A stretch of DNA of 64,000 bases from Lutibacter sp. (lineage in GTDB: Bacteria > Bacteroidota > Bacteroidia > Flavobacteriales > Flavobacteriaceae): the NCBI RefSeq assembly GCF_030692605.1, contig NZ_JAUYUD010000010.1, positions 1 to 64,000 of the forward strand, given 5' to 3'. Every line of letters starts with the position of its first letter. Position 1 is the stretch's first letter. This document shows positions 45,457 through 54,293 of the stretch, in pieces. A program made the translations under genes and the position numbers. The notes beneath the pieces were generated by a model, which had not been told where the DNA came from, made no database searches, and worked only from the letters and a program-made list of their open reading frames with translations.

Positions 45457-48087
45457 TTAAAACAACTTAATTTGCCCAGCCTCATCGGGCAGATTGTCAT
45501 TTTCAGAATCCGAATCTTCATCAGAAAAATGGGTTCCATCATCGATTACTTCTTCATCATTCACTTCCACTTCTTCCAAAATAGGTGCTTCATAAACAAG
45601 TGATTCTAACAACGTAACTTGTTTAATTTTATCGGTAGTTAATTGATTTCCAAGAGCCTTAATTCCCTTTATTGCAATAAATTCTTCAAAATTAACTACT
45701 ATATTTTCAATAGTTCGTTTTGAATGTTGAACTTCTGCCATTGGCCTGTAATCGGTTGAAACAATTTCTAATTGAGATTTTGGATGTTCCGATATAAAAA
45801 GCTCGTCTTTATTTGGATTGTCGATCATAAATCGTTTTACAAAGTATTTTTCCTTGTCGCCATCATAATAAATGACTGAAATCGGTTTTTCAGGAATCCA
45901 TTTTTCCAGCACAATCATATCGTTATCGAAATGAGTTGTTAATTCAGGTTTTACGGTTTTAACAATTCCTTTTTGATTGATTATTAGCAATCTATCTTCG
46001 CCTTTAAATTCGCCTAACAATTCGCCTCTTTCGTCAACATTCAAGCGTTGTACCGTTTCATCGAACCAAATTTTTCGAGGTTTTAGGGTTGAAACTCCTT
46101 CCGATTTTAATTCAATTTTTTTAATAGAATTTTTTGAAACAATGTTTCCTTTTGAACTTCTTCCTTTAATGGCTAAATCGGAAAAATCAATATCCCATTT
46201 CAACTTTTTAATACTACCAACAGCCCGCAAATTAATGGTAATCGTTTCGGCTTCTCCATTCGGATTTTCAGTAAAATATAATACTGACGAAGCCTTGGTA
46301 CCAGCAGTTAAATCATATTCTTTATCTCGGGTAACGCCCGTAACATTAAAGCGCTTCATATAACTTGGTCCGTTTTTCCCATCGCGATAAATCATATTGT
46401 AAACGGTACGTTTGTCGTTCTTTTTAAATACGGCAACGTGAATAATATCTTTTCCAACAAATGTCTTGGCATCAACTTTTGTAATCATCATTACTCCATC
46501 GCCTCTAAAAATTATAACATCATCAATATCAGAGCAATCATCTACATATTCATCTTTTTTTAATGAAGTTCCAACAAAACCTTCTTCTTTATTTACATAT
46601 AGCTTTGTATTACGCATCACTACTTTTGTAGCTACAATATCGTCGAACATACGAATTTCAGTCAAACGATCTTTTCCTTTTCCGTATTTTGACTTTAGAT
46701 TTTTAAAATAGTTGATGGCATACTCTATTAAATTTGCCAAATTACTTTTTACTTCTGCAATTTTATCTTCTAAACTTTCAATGAATTGTTTGGCTTTATC
46801 AATATCGAATTTTGATATTTTTTTAATTCTAATTTCCGTTAAACGAATAATATCTTCTTCTGTAATGGCTCGTTTTAAATGCTTAATAAAAGGTTTTAAA
46901 CCTTCATCAATGGCTTTAATTACACCTTCCCAAGTTTCTTGCTCTTCAATATCTCGATAAATTCTATTTTCAATAAAAATTCGTTCCAATGATGCAAAAT
47001 GCCATTGTTCTTCTAATTCATTTAATTGAATTTCTAACTCTAATTTTAACAATTCAACTGTATGATCTGTTGATCGTCTTAAGACTTCTGAAACGCCAAT
47101 AAAAACAGGACTATTATCGTCAATAACACAACATAAAGGTGAAATTGGATTTTCGCAACTTGTAAAGGCAAATAAAGCATCAATGGTTTTGTCGGGTGAA
47201 ATACCACTTGGCAAATGAATCAATATTTCAACATTGGCAGCAGTATTATCTTCAATTTGCCTAATTTTTATTGTTCCTTTATCGTTAGCCTTCAAAATAG
47301 AATCTATTAATGAGGACGTAGTTGTTCCGAAAGGAATTTCAGAAATAACCAATGTTTTTTTATCCAGTTGAGAAATTTTTGCTCTTACTCGTACTTTTCC
47401 ACCTCTTTTACCATCTCTATAATCAGCAGCATCAGCTACACCACCAGTTAAAAAATCTGGAACGAGCGTAAAGGGTTTTCCTTTTAAATGCTTGATTGAA
47501 GCCTCAATTAGTTCATTAAAATTATGTGGTAATATTTTGGTTGAAAGTCCTACTGCAATTCCTTCAGCACCTTGAGCCAGTAACATTGGGAATTTTACAG
47601 GTAAATCTACTGGTTCTTTTCGTCTGCCATCATAAGAAGATTGCCATTCGGTTGTTTTTGGATTAAATACAACGTCTAAAGCAAATTTTGAAAGTCGTGC
47701 TTCTATATATCTAGAAGCCGCAGCGCGGTCACCGGTTAAGATATTTCCCCAGTTTCCTTGCATATCAATCAGCAATTCTTTTTGTCCAATTTGCACCATT
47801 GCATCAGCAATAGAGGCATCACCGTGAGGATGATATTGCATGGTATGGCCAACAATGTTTGCTACTTTATTATACCGCCCATCGTCTAAATCTTTCATAG
47901 AATGTAATATTCTACGTTGCACTGGTTTAAAACCATCCTTAATAGCTGGTACAGCCCGTTCTAAAATAACATAAGAAGCATAATCCAAGAACCATTCTTT
48001 GTACATTCCTGTAACCTTGGTAATGGTTTCTTGAATACCAAAATCTTCGTTTATTTCTTCATTCAAATGTTCGTTATTTTCTTCCAT
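45457..48087 (-). CDS. parC: DNA topoisomerase IV subunit A (ParC)
   Basis: The 876-residue subunit cuts and passes DNA strands to decatenate chromosomes. The active-site Tyr is Y127 in AAASRYIEARL. The quinolone-determining region reads HPHGDASIADAM, with Ala91 at the place of E. coli GyrA Ser83. A C-terminal beta-pinwheel region follows, ending in an acidic tail (DEDSDSENDNLPDE). The ORF pair parE-parC, both minus strand 137 bases apart, and the Bacteroidota order mark it as topoisomerase IV rather than gyrase. The identification as ParC over GyrA rests on the pairing. Confidence 0.88.
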   Translation of the reverse strand: MEENNEHLNEEINEDFGIQETITKVTGMYKEWFLDYASYVILERAVPAIKDGFKPVQRRILHSMKDLDDGRYNKVANIVGHTMQYHPHGDASIADAMVQIGQKELLIDMQGNWGNILTGDRAAASRYIEARLSKFALDVVFNPKTTEWQSSYDGRRKEPVDLPVKFPMLLAQGAEGIAVGLSTKILPHNFNELIEASIKHLKGKPFTLVPDFLTGGVADAADYRDGKRGGKVRVRAKISQLDKKTLVISEIPFGTTTSSLIDSILKANDKGTIKIRQIEDNTAANVEILIHLPSGISPDKTIDALFAFTSCENPISPLCCVIDDNSPVFIGVSEVLRRSTDHTVELLKLELEIQLNELEEQWHFASLERIFIENRIYRDIEEQETWEGVIKAIDEGLKPFIKHLKRAITEEDIIRLTEIRIKKISKFDIDKAKQFIESLEDKIAEVKSNLANLIEYAINYFKNLKSKYGKGKDRLTEIRMFDDIVATKVVMRNTKLYVNKEEGFVGTSLKKDEYVDDCSDIDDVIIFRGDGVMMITKVDAKTFVGKDIIHVAVFKKNDKRTVYNMIYRDGKNGPSYMKRFNVTGVTRDKEYDLTAGTKASSVLYFTENPNGEAETITINLRAVGSIKKLKWDIDFSDLAIKGRSSKGNIVSKNSIKKIELKSEGVSTLKPRKIWFDETVQRLNVDERGELLGEFKGEDRLLIINQKGIVKTVKPELTTHFDNDMIVLEKWIPEKPISVIYYDGDKEKYFVKRFMIDNPNKDELFISEHPKSQLEIVSTDYRPMAEVQHSKRTIENIVVNFEEFIAIKGIKALGNQLTTDKIKQVTLLESLVYEAPILEEVEVNDEEVIDDGTHFSDEDSDSENDNLPDEAGQIKLF

Positions 48088-48101
48088 TTAATTCACTTAT
48101 A

Positions 48102-48121
48102 ATTCCTGAGTAGGCAGGAAT
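48102..48121. repeat. Short palindrome of a common Bacteroidota type
   Basis: attcctg-agtagg-caggaat forms a seven-base-pair hairpin in the parE-parC gap. I have the impression that similar 'attcctg..aggcaggaat' palindromes are scattered in many Bacteroidota genomes. Only one copy is in this window. Confidence 0.5.
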
Positions 48122-48224
48122 GTATCTAAACTTTTCAATCGTAAATTATAAATATCAAAATTAATACTCGCTATTCAAATTTTTTCAATCTTAATTCATA
48201 AATCGTAAATCGTAATTCTAAAAA

Positions 48225-50078
48225 TTACTCTTCTAAAATATCTAATTCAATTTTTAAATTACTGATGATAAATTTTTGTCGGTCTGGGGTATTTTTACCC
48301 ATATAAAATTCCAACATTTTTTCGATAGGCATTTCTTTATCCAACATTACAGGGTCTAAGCGAATATCATCTCCAATAAAATGAACAAATTCGTCAGGTG
48401 AAATTTCACCCAATCCTTTAAAACGTGTAATTTCAGGTTTCCCTTTTAATTTTTTAATTGCATTTTGTTTTTCTTCAGGAGAATAACAATAAAAAGTGTC
48501 TTTTTTGTCTCTCACTCTAAACAATGGTGTATCTAAAATATACAAATGACCTTCTTTAATTAATTCAGGGAAAAACTGTAGAAAGAAGGTAATTAACAAC
48601 AATCGAATGTGCATACCATCTACGTCGGCATCGGTAGCAATTACAATATTATTATAGCGTAAATCTTCTAAAGATTCTTCGATATTTAACGCCGCTTGCA
48701 GTAAATTGAATTCTTCATTTTCATACACGATTTTTTTATTCATCCCGTAGGAATTCAATGGTTTTCCACGTAAACTAAAAACCGCTTGGGTATTTACATT
48801 TCTCGATTTTGTGATGGAACCACTTGCTGAATCTCCTTCGGTAATAAATAAGGTGCTTTCTAACCTTTTTTCGTGTTTTAAATCGTTGAAATGAGCACGG
48901 CAATCTCTTAATTTTTTATTGTGAACACTTGCTTTTTTTGCTCGTTCTCTAGCTAATTTTCTTATTCCGGAAAGATCTTTACGTTCTTTTTCGGCTTGCA
49001 TAATTTTTCGTTGAATATGTTCTGCTACATCAGGATTTTTATGCAGGTAATTATCTAAATTCTTTTTTACAAAATCGGTAATAAAAGTTCTTACTGAAGG
49101 TAGCCCTCCGCCCATTTCTGTAGAACCTAATTTTGTCTTCGTCTGGCTTTCAAAAATAGGCTCCATTACCTTTACACTAACTGCAGAAACAATAGATTTA
49201 CGAATATCGGAAGGTTCGTAATTTTTACCAAAATACTCTCTAATTGTTTTAACAATAGCCTCTCTAAAAGCGTTTTGATGTGTTCCCCCTTGGGTTGTAT
49301 GTTGCCCATTTACAAAGGAATGATATTCCTCGCTGTATTGCGCTTTGCTAAATGTTATAGCCACTTCAATATCTTCCCCTTTTAAATGAATTATTGGAAA
49401 TAATTTTGAATCTTCATCAATATTTTCATCCAATAAATCTCTTAATCCGTTTTCTGAATAATATTTTTCACCGTTAAAAACAACCGTTAATCCAGTATTT
49501 AGATACACATAGTTTTTAACCATTTTAGAAATGTATTCATTTCTGAATTTATACTTTGTGAAAATGGCTTTATCGGGTACAAAACTTACTTTAGTTCCTT
49601 TTCTTTGGTTAGATTCAACAGGTTTTTCTTCTAAAACTATATTTCCTTGCTCAAAAGAAGCAACAACGGTTAAGTTATCTCTAAAAGATTGCACTGTAAA
49701 ACTAGACGATAAGGCATTTACAGCTTTGGTTCCAACCCCGTTTAATCCAACCGATTTTTTAAATGCTTTTGAATCGTATTTTCCGCCAGTATTCATTTTA
49801 GAAACTACATCTACCACTTTGCCTAATGGAATTCCTCTACCATAATCACGTACCGTAACAACCTCTTCCTTTACCGACAACTCAATGGTTTTACCTGCAC
49901 CCATCACATACTCATCTATGGAATTGTCTAGAACTTCTTTTATTAAAATATAAATTCCATCATCTGGTGAAGACCCATCACCTAATTTTCCAATATACAT
50001 ACCTGGACGCATTCTAATATGCTCCTTCCAATCAAGTGAACGAATATTATCTTCGGTATATGCTGTTTGCTCTATCAT
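48225..50078 (-). CDS. parE: DNA topoisomerase IV subunit B (ParE)
   Basis: The 617-residue ATPase subunit works with ParC. It has the GHKL ATPase domain ([15 protein letters not shown], then DYGRGIPLG and [14 protein letters not shown]), the transducer domain, and the TOPRIM fold with TEGDSASGS and DADVDGMH, which coordinates Mg2+. It begins [30 protein letters not shown], typical for the family, and ends at the end of the TOPRIM/tail region as usual. It precedes parC on the same strand. Confidence 0.92.
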   Translation of the reverse strand: MIEQTAYTEDNIRSLDWKEHIRMRPGMYIGKLGDGSSPDDGIYILIKEVLDNSIDEYVMGAGKTIELSVKEEVVTVRDYGRGIPLGKVVDVVSKMNTGGKYDSKAFKKSVGLNGVGTKAVNALSSSFTVQSFRDNLTVVASFEQGNIVLEEKPVESNQRKGTKVSFVPDKAIFTKYKFRNEYISKMVKNYVYLNTGLTVVFNGEKYYSENGLRDLLDENIDEDSKLFPIIHLKGEDIEVAITFSKAQYSEEYHSFVNGQHTTQGGTHQNAFREAIVKTIREYFGKNYEPSDIRKSIVSAVSVKVMEPIFESQTKTKLGSTEMGGGLPSVRTFITDFVKKNLDNYLHKNPDVAEHIQRKIMQAEKERKDLSGIRKLARERAKKASVHNKKLRDCRAHFNDLKHEKRLESTLFITEGDSASGSITKSRNVNTQAVFSLRGKPLNSYGMNKKIVYENEEFNLLQAALNIEESLEDLRYNNIVIATDADVDGMHIRLLLITFFLQFFPELIKEGHLYILDTPLFRVRDKKDTFYCYSPEEKQNAIKKLKGKPEITRFKGLGEISPDEFVHFIGDDIRLDPVMLDKEMPIEKMLEFYMGKNTPDRQKFIISNLKIELDILEE

Positions 50079-50133
50079 TTATTTATGCATGCTTTTTTGG
50101 AGAGGTGCTAAAGTACTATATTGCTTTAAGAAA

Positions 50134-50170
50134 TAAAAAAAAGTCTGCTAAAATAATTATTAACAGACTT
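50134..50170 (-). terminator. Terminator after ychF
   Basis: aagtctg pairs with cagactt (one mismatch extends the stem to ten) around an AT-rich loop, and on the minus strand a T run follows. It lies 26 bases past the ychF stop. Confidence 0.75.
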
Positions 50171-50195
50171 ATCAAAATAATATTAAACTTTATTT

Positions 50196-51290
50196 TTAAA
50201 CATTAAATCTGAAATGCATCACATCACCATCTTTTACAATATATTCTTTTCCCTCAACGCGCATTTTCCCAGCTTCTTTTACTTTTGCTTCGCTACCATA
50301 TTTTACATAATCTCCATATGCTATAACTTCTGCTCTAATAAATCCTTTTTCAAAATCACTATGAATAACCCCAGCCGCTTGAGGAGCAGTGTCACCGATA
50401 TGAATAGTCCATGCTCTCACCTCTTTAACTCCTGCCGTAAAATAGGTTTGAAGGTTCAATAATTTATATGCAGATCTTATTAAAACAGATGCTCCAGGCT
50501 CTTTTAATCCTAAATCCTCTAAAAATAATTGACGCTCTTCATACGTTTCTAATTCTGTTATATCCGCTTCAGTTCCAACTGCCAACACAATAACTTCAGC
50601 TTTTTCATCTTTAACGGCTTCTTTAATTGCATCTACATATGCATTTCCATTTACTGCCGATTCTTCATCAACATTACAAACATATAAAACAGGCTTGTCT
50701 GTAATTAAATTTAAAGGAGTAACAAATTCTTCTCTATCTTTTGCTGAAATTTCAATTGCTCTAACAGAAATAGCAGCTTCTAATCCAATTCTAACTTTTT
50801 CTAAAACTTCTTGTTCTTTTTGAGCTTCTTTATTACCTGTTCTTGAAGCCTTTCTAACTTTATCTAATTTTTTTTCTAAAGATTCTAAATCCTTTAATTG
50901 TAATTCAATATCAATAGTTTCTTTATCTCTTATTGGATTTATAGAACCATCAACATGCACAATATTATCATTATCAAAACAACGCAAAACGTGTATTATA
51001 GCATCCGTTTCTCTAATATTGCCTAAAAACTGATTTCCTAAACCTTCGCCTTTACTAGCTCCTTTTACTAAACCTGCAATATCAACAATATCAACTGTTG
51101 CCGGTAACACACGTTGAGGATTTACTAATTCTTCTAACTTATTTAACCTTGAATCTGGTACATTAACCACTCCAATATTAGGTTCTATAGTGCAAAATGG
51201 GAAATTAGCACTTTGCGCTTTTGCATTTGATAAACAATTAAATAAAGTCGATTTCCCTACATTTGGTAATCCTACAATTCCTGCCTTCAT
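50196..51290 (-). CDS. ychF: YchF-family P-loop ATPase (Obg family)
   Basis: The 364-residue protein binds ATP and ribosomes; its role in translation or oxidative stress is known only in outline. The motifs are P-loop GLPNVGKST (residues 6-14), switch II-type DIAGLVKGASKGEGLGNQFL, NVDE in place of the GTP-specificity NKxD, a helical insert, and a C-terminal TGS domain ending VKDGDVMHFRFNV. Length and ends match the family. A TATATTTG box lies 20 bases upstream. Confidence 0.95.
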   Translation of the reverse strand: MKAGIVGLPNVGKSTLFNCLSNAKAQSANFPFCTIEPNIGVVNVPDSRLNKLEELVNPQRVLPATVDIVDIAGLVKGASKGEGLGNQFLGNIRETDAIIHVLRCFDNDNIVHVDGSINPIRDKETIDIELQLKDLESLEKKLDKVRKASRTGNKEAQKEQEVLEKVRIGLEAAISVRAIEISAKDREEFVTPLNLITDKPVLYVCNVDEESAVNGNAYVDAIKEAVKDEKAEVIVLAVGTEADITELETYEERQLFLEDLGLKEPGASVLIRSAYKLLNLQTYFTAGVKEVRAWTIHIGDTAPQAAGVIHSDFEKGFIRAEVIAYGDYVKYGSEAKVKEAGKMRVEGKEYIVKDGDVMHFRFNV

Positions 51291-51310
51291 TTTTTAAATT
51301 TTTGGAGGTG

Positions 51311-51318
51311 CAAATATA
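51311..51318 (-). promoter_or_regulatory. Candidate -7 box for ychF
   Basis: TATATTTG on the minus strand fits TAnnTTTG and lies about 20 bases from the ychF start codon. Confidence 0.5.
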
Positions 51319-51408
51319 CTATTTACTAAGTTATAAAATTAAGTTTACATGTTTAAAAAAATATTATATTGAAATTAATTAAAAATAAATAAATATCGTA
51401 ATAAATTG

Positions 51409-51416
51409 TATATTTG
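51409..51416 (+). promoter_or_regulatory. Candidate -7 box for TonB receptor B
   Basis: TATATTTG fits TAnnTTTG and lies 21 bases before the ATG at 51438. It is divergent to the ychF box. Confidence 0.5.
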
Positions 51417-51437
51417 ATTTAAACATTAATCAAACTT

Positions 51438-54161
51438 ATGATGAAAAAATTACATATTTTACTACTAATTCTATGTTTTATTACAAACATTGCAATAGCA
51501 CAAGAAGTTATAACTGGAACTGTAACTGATACTTCCTCAGAACCTTTAGCAGGAGCCAGTATTGTTGAAAAAGGAACTTCAAACGGTACCGTTGCCGATT
51601 TTAATGGAAAATACAAAATTACAGTTAAACAAGGAACAACTTTAGTATTTAGTTATATCGGATTTCAATCGAAAGAAATTATTGTTAAATCTTCTATTAT
51701 AAATGTCACTCTAGCAAGTGGCGAACAATTAAATGAAGTACAAATAGTAGGTTCAAGAAGTACAAAAAGAACAGCTATCGACACTCCTGTTCCTGTTGAT
51801 GTTATTGATGTTGCAGAACTTGCCACCAAAAATGGAAATGTAGAAATTACCCAAATCTTACAATATGCGGCTCCATCATTTAATGCTACAAAACAATCGG
51901 GATCTGATGGTGCAGATCATATTGTACCCGCATCTTTAAGAGGTCTTGGACCAGACCAAACATTGGTTTTAATCAATGGAAAAAGAAGACATCAATCTTC
52001 ACTGGTAAATATTTTTGGAACACGTGGTAGAGGTAATTCTGGAACAGATTTAAATGCAATTCCAGCGGCTGCCATAAAAAGAATTGAAGTTTTAAGAGAC
52101 GGTGCTTCAGCACAATACGGCTCAGATGCTATTGCGGGAGTTATTAATATTGTTTTAAAAGATGATACTGATGGTTTAACAGGTGGTTTAACTTATGGAG
52201 CTTATAGTACCAAAGTCGGAGGTAATTATGCAAAGGAAATTTACGATACCCAAGGCGAATGGGAACCTGAACTTTTTAATGTTGAAGGTAAAAACAGATT
52301 AGACGGAAAAGATAAAAGTTTTGATGGTGAAACAACTAAATTAGACCTAAACTATGGTGTGAAAATTGGTGAAAAAGGATTTATAAACTTTACTACTGAA
52401 CTCTTATCCAAAGAAAAAACATTACGCCCAAGTTTTGATTGGAGACAGGGCTACGGAAGTGCAGCTGTAGACGGATTTAATTTTATGATAAATGCTTCTA
52501 TACCAGTTACTGATAATACAGAATTTTATACTTTCGGTGGTAGAAATTATAAGGATACCAATGCAAATGCTTTTTCAAGATATGCATATATAGATGGAAA
52601 TCCTGATGATTCCGACAACCGTTCAGTTCCAAGTTTATATCCAAATGGTTTTACACCACAAATCACTTCAATTATTACTGATGTATCTATATCTACTGGT
52701 TTAAAACATCAAATGAAAAATGGTTGGCATGTAGATTTTAACAACACTTTTGGAAAAAATAATTTCCATTATTACATCAAAAATTCGAATAATGCTTCTA
52801 TGAAAGATGCTTCACCTACAGATTTTGATGCTGGAGGGCATAGTTTATCTCAGAATACAACAGGAGTTGATTTCAATAAATATTTTGAAGAGGCTGCTAG
52901 TGGAGTTAATCTAGCTTTTGGAATGGAATTTAGAACCGAGAATTTCTTAATTTTTTCTGGTGAAGAGGCTTCTTATGCCTTATACGATGAAGATGGATTG
53001 CCAATTACAAATCCAGCAACACAAACTGTAGCTTATGATTCAAATGGTGAAGATTTATCTGGAGGATCACAAGGATTTCCAGGATATAGTCCCGATAATG
53101 AAGTTGATAGAAATAGAACCAATGTTGGACTTTATGCAGATGCTGAATTCAATTTAAGCGAGAGTTTTTTAGCTGCCGTTGCAGTACGTTATGAAAATTA
53201 CAGTGACTTTGGAAGTACTTTTAACTATAAATTAGCAAGCAGATTAAAAGTGAATGATAATTTATCATTCCGTGGTTCGTTATCAACAGGCTTTAGAGCT
53301 CCTTCTTTAGCTCAATTATATTACAACTTAATATTTACAAATATTGTAGGTGGAACCTCACTTACTTCACTACTCTCTGCAAATAATAGCACTGTTACAA
53401 AAGCTTTTGGAATAGAACAATTGAAAGAAGAAAAAGCATTTAATGGAAGTATTGGATTCACCTTTAAAAAAGATGGATTTACAGCAACTGTTGATGCGTA
53501 TTCTATTAGTGTTGATAACAGAATCATCCTAACTGATAATTTTGATGCTTCTGGTTTAGGAATACCAGGTGTTGAGGCTGCTCAATTTTTTGCAAATGGT
53601 GTAGATACCAGAACTCAAGGTGTTGATTTAGTATTTACCTACAACGCTACATTAAACAGAGAAAGTTCATTAAATATTGGATTGATAGGAAATATTAATG
53701 ACTTGAAAATCAATAAAATTCATAATGGAACTTTGAATGAATTTACCTTTTTTGGACCATTTTCTCAAGCTTATTTAAAAGCCGCAGCACCAGATTATAA
53801 ATTTGGATTAAACTTAGGTTATAAAAATAAAAAGTTTAGTGCAAATGGAGTGCTAACACAATTTAGTCAAGTTAAATTGCAAGACTTTCAATGGGTAGAC
53901 AGTCCTGCAACTAATCAAGCAGAAGCAAATGATTTATATGCAATTGCTACTGATGTTTATAAAAAAGCAATGACTGTTGATTTAAATGTTTCATATGAAT
54001 TTTCTGATGCATTAACTTTTACCATTGGTGGTAACAATATTTTAAATAAATATGCTACTCCACAATTTGATGGATGGACTGACCAAGGTGGTTTTGCAGA
54101 TTCAGTACAAATGGGATCAGATGGGGCTTATTTCTTTGGTAGATTAAGTTTTAAATTGTAA
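51438..54161 (+). CDS. TonB-dependent outer-membrane receptor with CarboxypepD_reg-like domain (paralogue B)
   Basis: The 907-residue receptor has a signal peptide (to about IAQ, residue 22), a CarboxypepD_reg-like domain (about 25-100, ITGTVTDTSSEPLAGASI) and a plug (about 110-240) with [22 protein letters not shown] and [17 protein letters not shown], then the barrel ending in YFFGRLSFKL. It is a paralogue of the receptor at 10251-13133, with long stretches near-identical in the plug. Ligand unknown. It is followed by a terminator, and the GH92 gene on the same strand 132 bases downstream may or may not share its substrate. Confidence 0.9.
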   Translation: MMKKLHILLLILCFITNIAIAQEVITGTVTDTSSEPLAGASIVEKGTSNGTVADFNGKYKITVKQGTTLVFSYIGFQSKEIIVKSSIINVTLASGEQLNEVQIVGSRSTKRTAIDTPVPVDVIDVAELATKNGNVEITQILQYAAPSFNATKQSGSDGADHIVPASLRGLGPDQTLVLINGKRRHQSSLVNIFGTRGRGNSGTDLNAIPAAAIKRIEVLRDGASAQYGSDAIAGVINIVLKDDTDGLTGGLTYGAYSTKVGGNYAKEIYDTQGEWEPELFNVEGKNRLDGKDKSFDGETTKLDLNYGVKIGEKGFINFTTELLSKEKTLRPSFDWRQGYGSAAVDGFNFMINASIPVTDNTEFYTFGGRNYKDTNANAFSRYAYIDGNPDDSDNRSVPSLYPNGFTPQITSIITDVSISTGLKHQMKNGWHVDFNNTFGKNNFHYYIKNSNNASMKDASPTDFDAGGHSLSQNTTGVDFNKYFEEAASGVNLAFGMEFRTENFLIFSGEEASYALYDEDGLPITNPATQTVAYDSNGEDLSGGSQGFPGYSPDNEVDRNRTNVGLYADAEFNLSESFLAAVAVRYENYSDFGSTFNYKLASRLKVNDNLSFRGSLSTGFRAPSLAQLYYNLIFTNIVGGTSLTSLLSANNSTVTKAFGIEQLKEEKAFNGSIGFTFKKDGFTATVDAYSISVDNRIILTDNFDASGLGIPGVEAAQFFANGVDTRTQGVDLVFTYNATLNRESSLNIGLIGNINDLKINKIHNGTLNEFTFFGPFSQAYLKAAAPDYKFGLNLGYKNKKFSANGVLTQFSQVKLQDFQWVDSPATNQAEANDLYAIATDVYKKAMTVDLNVSYEFSDALTFTIGGNNILNKYATPQFDGWTDQGGFADSVQMGSDGAYFFGRLSFKL

Positions 54162-54186
54162 TTATTTTTAATTTTTAATTTAAAAA

Positions 54187-54222
54187 AGAAGGTGTATAAA
54201 TGTAAATACACCTTCTTTTTTT
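54187..54222 (+). terminator. Terminator after TonB receptor B
   Basis: aagaaggtgtat pairs with ata-caccttctt around a short loop, followed by a T run, 25 bases past the receptor stop. Confidence 0.85.
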
Positions 54223-54293
54223 TATTCCTTTAAATGTGAATTATTCTAATATTAATTTTATATTTATTAATCCTATCAATAAATATATAACCA

